64,000 nucleotides of DNA, taken from Euonymus europaeus (taxonomy: Eukaryota; Streptophyta; Magnoliopsida; Celastrales; Celastraceae). The notes beneath the pieces are model-generated. The model ran no database searches. It saw only the letters and a program-made list of their open reading frames with translations, and was not told the DNA's origin. Positions 10,303 through 21,400 of this stretch are shown one piece after another (positions within the stretch are counted from its first letter, which is position 1; the number at the start of each line of letters is the position of its first letter). Location of the stretch: NCBI GenBank assembly GCA_963580455.1, contig OY756973.1, positions 146,001 to 210,000 on the forward strand, in the 5' to 3' direction. Both the position numbers and the translations under genes were made by a program.

Positions 10303-11354
10303 CGTCCGCAGACAGAAAAGCCCTCACCAGGCTCTCCTCTCAGTTCATCGTCTGTGGGGACAGATTGTACAAAAGATCCTTTGACGGCATCCATCTGTTG
10401 TGTGTAGATCAGGTGCAAGCTCAGAGGATAATCGAAGAAATACACGAAGGGGCTGAGGCACCCCATATGAATGGACATATGCTATCCAAGAAGATACTCC
10501 GTCTGGGGTACTTTTGGACCACTATGGAGGCGGATTGCATTGATCATGTGAGGAGATGTCATAAATGTCAGATCTTCTCTAACAAGCAGCGTATGCCACC
10601 AGTTCACCTTTACATGACTTCTCCCTGGCCATTCGCGGTTTGGGGGATAGACATAATTGGCAAGATAACGCCAAAAGCTTAAAATGGGCATGAGTTCATA
10701 CTGGTGGCCATTGACTATTTCACCAAGTGGGTTGAAGCAGCCTCCTTTTCTGTGCTAAACTCCAGAAAAGTAGCTCAGTTCATTCGCACCAATCTGATCT
10801 GCGGATATGGTGTGCCTCAGGAGATCATCTCAGATAACGGAAGCCACTTCAAGGATCACACTGCTCGCCTCCTCGAGAATTACAATATCGGCCATCACAA
10901 AGCATCCACCTACCGACCACAGACTAACGGCGCAGTTGAGGCTGCAAACAAGAACCTGAAGGTTATCATCCGGAAAATGACTGACACCTACAAAGATTGG
11001 GCCGACAAGCTCCCTTTCGTCCTCTGGGGTTACAGAACGTCAATCAGAACTTCTACCGGAGCTACGCCTTATTCTCTGGTCTATGGGATGGAAGCAGTGC
11101 TTCCAGTAGAAATCCCATCTCTCAGGACTATCATGGAAAGTCAGGTGCAAGAAGCTGACTGGGCCCGGAGCCGATACGAGGAACTTATGCTGATAGATGA
11201 GAGAAGGCTGAAAGCCATGTACCACACTCAGGGGTACCAGCGGCGGATAGCCAGGGCTTTTAACAAGAAAGTGAGAACTAGGGGCATCAAGACAGGTGAC
11301 CTGGTCCTCAAAGAAATCCGGGCTCCAGTTCAGGACCCACGGGGCGGTAACTAA
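10303..11354 (+). pseudogene. Ty3/gypsy integrase (HHCC plus DDE core)
   Basis: The N-terminal zinc-binding domain shows the H-x-H and C-x-x-C pattern (H-M-N-G-H near 10464-10478, C-H-K-C-Q near 10558-10572). The linker is followed by W-G-I-D-I-I-G, then one in-frame TAA (10680-10682). The same frame continues with V-A-I-D-Y-F-T-K-W (first catalytic D), I-I-S-D-N-G-S-H-F (second D) and N-G-A-V-E-A-A-N-K (catalytic E). The C-terminal part stops at about 11350 with D-P-R-G-G-N and TAA, short of the usual end, so the chromatin- or DNA-binding tail and 3' LTR are lost. Apart from the one stop codon, the core is intact in sequence. Confidence 0.92.
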
Positions 11355-13705
11355 GATCAAAAGGGGGATTGGGATAGGAAAGGAAGGCAGAACAAAGAAA
11401 ACCGCAAAGAAGGGAAACTCTATCCAATGAAACTCCTAGGGCTTCGCAAGGTATTACGGCTGGCAGGGAACTCTCACTAAAGGAAAGATCTTCACTGGAG
11501 ATCAAGTCCAAGAGTTTGCAAATGAACTCCTTCCCTCACTTCGTTCATGATAGTCGGTCAAAGCTGCGTCTGTGCTAGCGGCTAATAGGAGGTCCACGAG
11601 CCCCTAGGGCCCCCGAGCTACGATTCTTCACTACGGCTTATTTTTGAATAGATTGCTAAAAGGAGGTCTGCTTCAATCGACGTTCTCAACCGGCTCATAT
11701 CTTCTTGACGGCCTTAATAGTGCTCTTCTGATTCAAATGTTCTATACTGTCTATTTTACTTTCGTTGGAAAAACCAACGCACTAGAGTCTTAAGTAACTC
11801 AGCGCTCCGAAAAGAAAGAAGTCACCACTCGGGCAAGAGCACGGCCGGCTCCCTTTTCTTTTTTTCAAGTAAGAAAGCTAGTCTTCGAAACAGAAGGGCA
11901 TACGTCGTAGCTACTCTTCCTACCCGGATTGACTGACTGACTGACTGTACCGACTGACCGACCAAAGGAGTCTTTTGCTGCTCCTGTGCTTACTACCAGA
12001 AAGGAAAAACTACTCGCCGAAGGCTCACTCGTAGCTACCCTATAAGATAAGAGTTTTATTCTTCCTCTCTATTCTACTTAGACCCGACAAAAGCATAACA
12101 TTTCCCTACTCTAAATATAGCCTCTCCGAGAGAGTTCGTACCGTCCAGGTATACTCTCTAGCTCTCCGCCATCAGAGAATCAAAGCTTTGAGTAAGTTTC
12201 TCTCGCTGCTTCTCAGCATCTGCCAGTTCTTTCTTATCTTGACTCATGGCGTCCTCCTTCATTATAGTCCTCCTCAACAGCAACAGAAATAGTGATAAAG
12301 AATGAGAGATGAAGCTCAGTCGAACTGATAAGAAAAGAGATCAAACTGAGAATCTCACTCCCTGGAGTGAGCAAAAAACAGGATTGAATCCCGAGTGTTA
12401 GGCGTCAGGTTCGACGTAGTTGACTCTTATGCTTGTCTCAAAGCAAAGGTCTTCGCTCCTCTCTCCGTCCACCTTTTCGGCTTAGGCCGGCTCAAAAGGC
12501 GGCGGCGGCGGATCCGTACTCATAGTTGAGTGAAGAAGTCCCTGTCCATGGCAGGTGAAGGATCCACTCAGTCAAAGTGGTTTCGGTCGGTGAGAAAGAA
12601 GAAAGAAATATTCAATGAAAGTTAAAGTCTCATTCCTCAGGGACAATCCAAAGGAAAGATTCAGCGGTAATATCGGGAGTACTCACTGTAGGCCAGTTGT
12701 TAGCAACTTCGGTCGGGTTCTATTTCATCCTCCGCCTTTGAGCAAATATACTTCTTTTCTCAGGCGACGACAAAGAAATGCTTTAGAGCAATAGCAATTC
12801 GCTGATTTGAGCAAGACGAACCAACAAGGTTTCTTTCTTCAACAAGAGGAAGCCGAACTTCGAATCCATTAGAAAGTTCCCTCACCGCACCCCGACCCGA
12901 AAGTTCTCAAATAGGCTGGTTTCAGTCCAATCCAGTGAGTATGCCAATTCGCTTGAAAGCCTCAGGTTTTTTATATCTTCCATTTCATAAGAAAATCTTC
13001 CGTCGTAGTTCGTTCCATAAGCAGTTCGTTCTGCTGGGATTGATTCTAGTTCTAGTCTTCCTGTTGCTGAAACTATCATTCAAACGGGATTTCTTTCCTA
13101 AGCAACATCTCAATGTGAGTTGTTCATTCTATTTTCTTTGATTTTGAACTGATTTGATTGAGACTTTCGTCTTTCTCCTTCGCTTCCACCAACTTCATCT
13201 TGACTTGAGAGAGCGACTCGTTGTCTTTGCCCACGTCATCTCATCTATCTATGTTCTTTCTTGTCTCTTTCGCGGGCCTACGATTGTTATGAAATCGCCT
13301 TGGACAGAGACTTCCCGGTGAGCTACTCTCTATCGTTCTTAACCTTCGCTAACAACCTTCTTCCTTTCCTGGTCTTTCATTTCTCACTCTGAACGAGATG
13401 AGCCGGAAAAAACACTTTGCACCTTACCGAATCGATTCTAGCTACTTTTCGGAGATTGAGTAGGCCCTTTCTCCGAGCTCAATTGGTCTATCCCTTTTCT
13501 TGCTTTCCCTAGTCCCTGACTCACAAGTAGTACATTTAGAAAGAATAGATATCCCGCTTAACCTTTCGTAGCTGACTTGAGTCCCTCAAAACTCATTCGA
13601 TTGCTCGTGACGGATAGATACATATGGGGTTTCGCTATTGAAGTGAGTCTTTGTCCGAGATGCATGTGTTCAAGTTATTCTTCTATTTCACCTGAGATAA
13701 GGTGA
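11355..13705. other. spacer, no recognisable gene
   Basis: No gene was recognised on either strand. A short GACT-type microsatellite-like stretch sits near 11931-11965. The purine-rich AAAAGGGGGATTGGGATAGG just after the retroelement (about 11357-11377) resembles a polypurine tract but no LTR follows it that I can see. Confidence 0.5.
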
Positions 13706-14074
13706 TCAACTTGCCCGTCCATGAGATTTGACAGACCGGCGTAGTAAGAATAAAATAGTAATTCCCAACCTCCGATACAAATCAAACTCCCTACCTATGC
13801 CAAGGCTGTTTTGGTACCACATGTCGATGGTTTCTATTAATGTAATTCCCCCCTTTGGTCTTTTATTCAAGCTCCTTAGGTTTAGGTGCGGTGCCTTATG
13901 TACCTTTTGGCCGATACCGGTCCAGCCTGCAAGAAAGCGACCGGCGGGGCTTCCCTCCGCTTCTAGCGATCTTGCGCCATATGTAACCCAAGAGTGAGAC
14001 ATGGCAAAGGGCGGCCCGAAATACCTATTTGAGTGAACCAGAGAAAAATTTACAAATCCGCCAGTCGATCCCAC
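13706..14074 (-). CDS. unrecognised 122-codon open frame
   Basis: An uninterrupted minus-strand frame with balanced composition and several aromatic residues. I recognise no family. The opposite strand is also open for 89 codons (13728-13997), so open-frame length is weak evidence here. The sequence overlaps a possible 5S rRNA-like scrap (13971-14004, plus strand), which would argue against a real protein. No promoter or conserved neighbour supports expression. Confidence 0.12.
   Translation of the reverse strand: MGSTGGFVNFSLVHSNRYFGPPFAMSHSWVTYGARSLEAEGSPAGRFLAGWTGIGQKVHKAPHLNLRSLNKRPKGGITLIETIDMWYQNSLGIGREFDLYRRLGITILFLLRRSVKSHGRAS
13971..14004 (+). ncRNA. possible scrap of mitochondrial 5S rRNA 3' region
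   Basis: CTTGCGCCATATGTA (13971-13985) and GAGACATGG (13996-14004) match, in the right order, two stretches from the 3' half of plant mitochondrial 5S rRNA as I remember it. The spacing between them is shorter than in the gene and the 5' half is absent. At best this is a broken duplicate, not a functional rrn5. Confidence 0.3.
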
Positions 14075-17000
14075 GTGAAATTATCGATGAGTCACGGAAT
14101 GGCTTTGCTAGTTTCGTGTTGTGGAGTGTTCGATCCGTCAAGCGGGAGAGTGCTATTTTTTTCTTAGTTCATAGTGATGGTTCCGTTTCGGTAGTGCCTT
14201 GAAAGGGCCGTGCTAAAGATGCGGTTGGATTGAATCATCAATAAGTACTCGTCTTGAACTTCCTACTCGTTTTTGTGCCAGTCTTGCTTTAAGATAGATA
14301 GAGGTATAGTTGCGGGGCCTCTTATTCGGGTCTCTCTTCCAGGACCTCTTTGCCCCTTTCCCTTAAGGCGATTGTCTATTGTCTTAAGATAAGAGTAGTT
14401 CACGCCGCTTCCTTCAGTCGCGTGCTTTGAGATTGGTTCTAAAAGAGATCGACCTTAAATGAAAAAGGCCCCAACATTTTGTAGTCCTGAGGGACTCGTT
14501 GAGGCCGGTTTACTTGGTTCAGTAGTTCCTTTCTCTCCTAAATACCCGATTAAGGAACCGGAGAGAGAAAATCACATAATAATGGCAAGTACTCCGGTTA
14601 GTGAGTAGCCGACCCCACTTGTAAGCCCGAACTAGTGGATGTATTTGTTCGAAAGTGAGTAAGGTTCTTTGCATCACCTGCTCTTGACAGTTAAGGGGGA
14701 ATGATCCCAATAAACAAAGAAGCGTCAGCCGAGTAGCTCAACTCGCCCTATACAATAATGAAAGGAGAGAACGAAGTAGCTCGATTTGACTCTATCTGCT
14801 TTGGATGAGTTCGTCCTAGGCTTAGGCTCCATCTCCAACTTAGGCTTCATGGTTTCTGACCTGGCATTCTCTTAAGGCTTAAGGTAAGTATAAAGAACGC
14901 TGATCCGAAACCGACGACAGAGACTGACGTGGAGTGGCCCTGACCTTGATGTGAAGAGCGGAATCGTGGACTGCCAAGATCTGTAACTGAGACGGGAGCT
15001 CTGGGAGAAAGACTCATTGGCGATGTAGTAGCGGGACGGACGATACGAGGGAGTAGTGAAGTGGGTTCGTCGAGCTAGTAGGCTTAGAATGGAATTAGGT
15101 ATATCTCTTCTGCCCTGGCATAGATATGGCAAACCCGGGATCCTTACCGTTCGATCTGAAGCTGGATCACAAGACCAAGGTATAGTTCCGGATCGAGGGC
15201 ATCATAAGAAGGGCGTAAACTACTTACCCTGGGTCAGTGGATGCTCGCGCGGCTTTGGCTTCTTCAGGGCGGGAATTTTAACCTAGGTTTGATTGATAGC
15301 CGAATCAAATCACCTTCTTTGGTGTCAGCTAGTCTTGCTCCGAGCAACGCAATCTCGGGTGAGATGGGACGGGGCAAGGAAGATTTATTAAGCTCCACAA
15401 CTCGTGGTAGAGGGTGCATATCTAAGTAGCATTCTTAAATCGCTTATCTCTCTTTGTGATAGAAAGGAAAGAGGAGCCACTCGACCGAACAGATAGAGGA
15501 AAGTGACCAATAATCATTGTAAGTAAGAACGAAGTGAACAAAGACGGGGAGATAGATTTGAAAGAAGACTAGCAGCCAGCAAGGCTGTGACCGGGGAACA
15601 GAGTGAATTCAATAGAAAATAAGGTCAGGTACGGAGTTACTGGGCCGACAACACGTACTCCACCTTCCTTGCTCAGTCCAGAACCGGCATAACAGACCAA
15701 AAAAGTAATTCATTCAGGCCGAAGGAAAAAGATTTAAATTATTGTAAAGAACTCTCGAGCAGGCGTATGCTCAGTTCCGGATCCATCTCCATCCGTCTGC
15801 TCCTCAAACCCGTCTGCTCAGTTAGGGCGTATGCTCAGTTCCGGATCCATCTGTCTGCGGGACGTGATCTCTTGAGTCCGGCACTCCCCTATAGGTTCAT
15901 TCATTCAGGAACGATTCAGTTAGTGTCCAAATCGAATTCCTTTTATATCAAGCGGATATCAATGAAGCAAACTTAGCTTAGCTTACAAATCTACGTGAGC
16001 ATAACAATGATGGAGCGAAAGAAATTGCTTGTTGCCCAGATCGATCATACAAAAGGGGGAACGAACCTCTAACAACTGAAAAGAGGGGAAAGGCAGCCTG
16101 AAAAGCAGAAAGCGATTCAGTCAGTCTTCCCGGGCTAATGTTCTTTCTTTTAAGTGAAAGAAGGGATCTATGTAATACACCTATTTATGAACCCGCGACT
16201 TCGCCTTCTGGGGGTGAGTCCTCTTTGATCTTCTGACCGGTGCTATACGCGTCTTCCCCGAATGAATAGTAAAACTGCGCCTATTCACAATGTACCCGGA
16301 GCCTTTCATTCAATATCTGTAGTTTCAGTCTACCTTGATACATCTTCTTTTCCGCTTAAGGCCCTATGCTTCAGTCTCTATGCCTAAGTCTCTATAGGGG
16401 ATATCTTCAACCCTATTCAAATGCTGGATGTGCTTTCAACACCTGGGAATCTTGGACAATGGGAGAGGGGCGGATCAACAAGTAGTTCCCCAGGGGGTTC
16501 GACAGTCTTCTCTAACGTCTACAGGGAACGCATTCTGTTAATGTCTATAGATAGAGGATGATTCTTCATCTCGAATCGGGATCAAAGGAGGGTCCTTTAA
16601 CGGGACTTCTTCGATAAACACTACTGAGATTCAAACTCCACTACCAATCTTTCAATCTTTTTATCTGCAGGGAGACTTTGAGCCTTTCATCGGGCTTTCA
16701 CCCCTTGCCATACTGTTACCGGGTGATCCCTCTCCTCTACTGCTTAGGCTACGGACTAGACGAATAGCTTTGATTTGTTTATACTAAGCCCATTCGAGCA
16801 AAATAAGAGTCCTACTTTGACTGGAGTGTACTTGCGAAACTTAGACCGATATAAGGGCTTAACTATTCCTATCGGCCCTCCACGGAGGTATATATCTCTT
16901 TTTTCTCCATTCGAAGACTAGAATAAGTTGACTACAGAAGTTTGAGAATCTACGGCATCGGGTTGAGCAGCAGAAACTTATCTTGGAATTTCATGTGTGA

Positions 17001-18034
17001 AGCAGTTGCCCTTCCAAAAAGATTAAGAGGGAACCTCGGCAATAGGTCCGATTTTTTTATTGGCCAGTTAAAGAGACTATGTAGTAAAAGGTACTGTCCA
17101 ACTATGGTATGTGACCTCGGTCCAAAAAGGCCTACTTGTCAATCATCTGAATCTGATGAGGCAGCAGAAGCGGGAGCCGACTAAGCAGCGAGCAGTAGTG
17201 TGCCAAAGGGTGCAAAGGGTACAACTCCTCTATGTATGTATGGTTCTTTAAATAAATATCCCTTGTAGCTCTTAATGCCATTAATCTTTCGTAGGAGATT
17301 GAAGATGGAATGCTTGAGTCCTATAGTAAGTACTAGGAGCGATAAGACAGTCTCCTCTCTTTGGCTAGAGGAGAAGGAATTCCTGTCTAAAGTATGTCTC
17401 TGGGAGAAAGTCCTGGTACTCATTCCTTGAAGTGAGGGAGAAGAGGAGAAGGTGCATAGCCGCTGTTATGTTAGGAAAAAGACGAAGTTTGAAAGGCTTT
17501 AAAAGAGGTATTTTCTTTTAAAATTTCTTTCTTGATGCGACCCCGTAATAGAAGAAAAAGATCTTGGTAAACCTATTCCCTTTAAAATAACGACTTATAA
17601 AGCTCTCCTTGCTCCATCTCCTTCATTTCTCAAATCTTTGTCTTCTTCGGCTAGTTTGGCTAACTATCCTACACTCCCACATCCTAGAACGGAAGGCACC
17701 CTCACCCTCGGGTCCTAATCAGTCTTGCTCCTTTGCCTGGGAACCGAGAAAGCTTATCAAGGCTAGGGCTCTAAGGAAGCTAGTCCGTAACCTATTATCA
17801 AACCCCTTATTCTTGCAATGCGCGGAATCGAAAAAATATATTATTAGCTTATTAAAAAAGGAAGTGATAGGAAAAGAAAATTAACGAGCATAAAGCTACC
17901 CAGACAAAAAGGAGCTAGCAATAAGAGCAGAACCCTAGATGCTACAAAAACAAAAGAGGCAAGGGTGGCATTATGTATGACTGGGATCAGAAGACGTTCC
18001 CCTTGTGGTTTTTGAGAACATCCTCTTATCGTGA
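14075..18034. other. spacer with small repeats
   Basis: No known gene was recognised. The stretch contains one copy of the dispersed GAACGAAGTAGCTC word (14769-14782) and a 27-bp direct repeat (15762-15852). Open frames at 16942-17184, 17181-17423 (minus) and 17609-17884 have no recognisable domains. Confidence 0.5.
15762..15852 (+). repeat. 27-bp direct repeat, 64-bp period
   Basis: GGCGTATGCTCAGTTCCGGA followed by TCCATCT occurs identically at 15762-15788 and 15826-15852. The spacer between them also contains two partial copies of CCGTCTGCTC. This indicates recent local slippage or tandem duplication. Confidence 0.9.
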
Positions 18035-18400
18035 TTGATTGGTCACTGGCAATTAAATCTTACTTACGACGTCTCTCTGTCGATCCGTACGCGCACAGAA
18101 AGCAATCTCGTACAGGTGAACAAGAAAGCGATTCATTCCACAGTAGGACTTGGTAGTCCCTTGTTCCTTCGAAGCAGTGGTGCAGTTCACCAACTCGCAT
18201 GTGTTAAGCATATAACTATTGATCGAACACGACATCTCGGAGAAAGGACCTTTCCCGATGGCAGATCCGGCACTCCAGAACTAGACTCACGAACTGAGTT
18301 AGCCAAAGAAGCAAGAGATACGGAAAGCGATTCACTGATTGATTCATTGATTGCGCCTTTCCTCTCTAAGAAGTCAGGTCGATCCAAAGCCATTGCTTGA
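18035..18400 (+). CDS. unrecognised 121-codon open frame
   Basis: The frame opens at TTG rather than ATG and shows no membrane segment or known motif. The C-terminal third is rich in charged and serine residues. The minus strand of the same region is also open over two stretches (18053-18235 and 18187-18393), which suggests chance openness. I would not call this a gene without transcript evidence. Confidence 0.1.
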   Translation: MIGHWQLNLTYDVSLSIRTRTESNLVQVNKKAIHSTVGLGSPLFLRSSGAVHQLACVKHITIDRTRHLGERTFPDGRSGTPELDSRTELAKEARDTESDSLIDSLIAPFLSKKSGRSKAIA

Positions 18401-21400
18401 AGCGATTTCCTTTACCGAAGTCTGCTACCGAAGCAGGATTGCTTGACACACAAGCATACCAACCCGAGGGAAGGTCAATAAGGATGGTGGTCGATCAAGC
18501 TATTCTATTAAGAAGTAGGAATCCGCTTCTCCATGCCCTTCCATTTTCAAGGGGTAGGCCCCCAAAATTTTTTTTTTCACTGGCGCATTCGGCAGCCCCT
18601 TCTAGTGCGCGTACTAAGACTAAGGCTACAGCTCACTTCTTCCTTACTAGACCGATTGCCATGAATGAATGAACTGGCTTTACTTTAGCTACAGGGACAG
18701 TTTCACCGACCCAAGAACCATTTCCTTTAGCAGCAGCGGAGGATATTCTATAAAAGCAAAGAACACACCGAAGCTCCTCAGTCCTTGCATACTAAGATTA
18801 TTCTTATCCGTGCTTTCGTGGAAGTCTCACCTATCAAGGAAGTATGACTAAGATAGTTTATCCCTGCGGGAAGCATTAGCACCTCAGCTCAGTACGCATA
18901 GAAGTAAAGTCTACCTCTATTTAGCTCTACTGGCTTTCTTATACCTATACCAGGAACCCGAGCCTACTAGGAAGCCTTTCGCTCTTTTAGATCGTGTAAT
19001 GCAATCTCAGATCTTCACTTCCTATGCCCTGAAACCAACCGTGTCCTGGCACTTCATAGAAGAAGGAGCTTCCTTAAATACTTAACTACGCTGGATTTAC
19101 TCTGTAAGCTGGAGCCACACCACCAAAGCAGGAGTGCTTGACTGGACGAAGTCTGCTAGAAGCTCATCACGAGGAAGCTTCTTTGTCCACAACGCTTCAG
19201 GTGAATAGCCTTGAATAAGTCAAGGAAATCACTCCTCAGACTTCTTTCCAGTCATAACAACCAGACCCGGTTATCGTGTTATCGTTCGTGGGTATTAGGA
19301 CGTCGGCGTGAAAGAGAGTCCTTTGGCTCCAGTAAAACCAGGAAAGTCTTCAAAACCACGTTCCAATCGCCAAGGACCAGCCCTGGCAATGTGATATGAT
19401 CCTCATTGTCTTACTTTTTTTTTCTCCTTTCAATTACTCTCTCATCCTTACTTTATATAATATAAGCTATAAGAGAGAGTTTCCTTAAGCGCACCGTATC
19501 AAAGGCAACCGAACCGTTTCGGGAAGCAGTCTCAACCACAGAACTACAAAGAGAAGAAGCAGCTCAACTACCAGACAAGCAATGATTGCCACTCCCTTCT
19601 CTTCTTATTGGACTTTCGGGAGAACTAAGAGAAAGAAAGTAGAAGGATGACCTATAACCTAGCAGAGGACAGTCTCTTTACTAATCAGCCAAGCAGAAAC
19701 TTAGCTCCGTGAGCGCTACTCACCCGTGAACCACGAACTCAACTCAGCTCTTTCCCTATCCATAAGGGAATAGGCCGTACCAGACAGGGCATTCAGCAGT
19801 GAAAGAGTACCGTGTGGTATTAGAAGACAAACTCAACCTCGGAGCGGTAAACGACGAGACTTTCTCTGTTCTTCCTAGACAACCTAAGAAGAAAGGTAGG
19901 GCGAGCTAGTAAGGATTAAGATAGGTTAGAACCTTCGGGAACGAACTCTTGCCAAGCACGAATTCCAGTCCTCTTTTCCGTGTTGGCGTATCGCTTGTAG
20001 CTCAATCAGTTTAAGTCGAGGAATCTGCTGCTTCTCCCCCCGCTGATGCTGACTCCCTAAATGTATGCTGCTCCTTGGTCTTCTTCTCATCGCTTTGGCC
20101 TTTCCCACTTCCTTGCCCCTGGTGCTTCGGTGCGACCCTGGCTTATAGATAGAATATCCTCTCCTAATGGGCATCGGCGCTAATCGGCATCGGTTGTTGA
20201 TCGACGCCCTTCCTTCTTGATCGATCTTCCTCCGGCTGTTGCCTTAAGATAAGGTCTTTCCTTGTAGCTTCTCGGTACAGGCAGCGACTCTCTCTGCAGC
20301 GGCTAGACTAGAGTAGCAGTTGGAGTTCCCGCCGCATCTTCTCTTTGTAGTGGTGAAGCAACTCGACATTCCGGCTTTGGGGGTTATGGGAAATCCAGTC
20401 AATCCAGGCTCACCGGCCCTTTTTCGAGTCGGGCTTTAGCGGCCCGAGCTAAGCAAGGTCTTTCCAAGACCGAAGTCTGGAGCCAAAAGCGCATCCCGAG
20501 GAAGCTTCTTTGAATGAACTTAGTTAAGTATTGAAGAAAAAACCTCACTTCACTTTACTTATTATTACATAGAAGAACAAGCTCTATTTTGAAAAAGTGA
20601 GAAAAAATAGGCTTAAAATCTTTTTAGTAAAGCTTTGTTTTCTGATCTTTCTGCGGAAGCAACATCCAATCAAGTTGCTCCCGAGCCCCTATGCTTTTTA
20701 GGGCTCCGAGTCCCCGATTGTCGAGTCTTCGGCGATTGCTTCCAAGGGCAGCGATACGGTTTCGGTGGAGGAAAGTGAACAGAGCTTGGCCCTAGGTCAA
20801 AAACAAATAAGTTTGAAAGCGCAGGAATAGACACGAAAGCAAGGTCAAGCGCAGTCCCCTTCGAGTGGTAGGCCTATACAGTTGAAGTGCTAGTTCCCCT
20901 AGATGTAGTTGGGGTGGTAGTTCTCTTTGCGGTCGATCCATTTGGAGTGTCTTCTTACGGCCCGTTCCCATCCATTTACTTGAAGCTCTTGGAATGAAAT
21001 AACTCGACTTTCAAAGCGAGGAATTCCTTCTCCCGCATAGTAACGGGTGTCGTTAAGGAAGTTAGTTTTCAAGCCAGGAGTCTCTCTTTCAAGTCATTCA
21101 GTTGGGTCAAGGGCAAAGGCAGGGAGAGTCTTTATTAGTTGTATTCCCTCCCCCTAGTGGGACTTAGACTTCTACTGGGTTTATAGATACCCTACCTAAG
21201 GGTAGGTGTAAAAGTATGTGTTTTCGCAGGTGACTTTCTTACGAGCCTGTGCCAGTCGAGGTAAGGAGCTGATCAGGGCATTCGATGGATTCGATAGCAC
21301 ATTGTGCAATTCCTCCCTCAAACCTTCCACCAGGAGCGGATTCTAACACTTCTCTTCCTCAACAGGTTTGCTCACAGCTCCTTCTGTCCATCGATTCAAG

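Larger units (their letters stand above)
8447..11354 (+). mobile_element. Ty3/gypsy retrotransposon remnant (Tat-type), most of pol
   Basis: About 2.9 kb of continuous pol reads in the order reverse transcriptase, RNase H, second archaeal-type RNase H, integrase. The second RNase H and the integrase style point to the Tat (Ogre/Retand-like) lineage of plant Ty3/gypsy elements. Gag, protease and both LTRs are missing. The 5' break lies in the first residues of reverse transcriptase, directly against an atp1 fragment. The 3' break lies just after the integrase core, near 11350. Four single-base frameshifts (near 8605, 8690, 9537 and 10303) and one in-frame TAA (10680-10682) interrupt it. Otherwise the coding sequence is well kept, so the insertion is younger than the copia relic or has diverged slowly under the low mitochondrial mutation rate. 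Confidence 0.93.

Noticed and set aside
11931..11965. GACT repeats as a CRISPR-like or regulatory array
   Set aside because: It is a short imperfect microsatellite without spacers, units or flanking genes.
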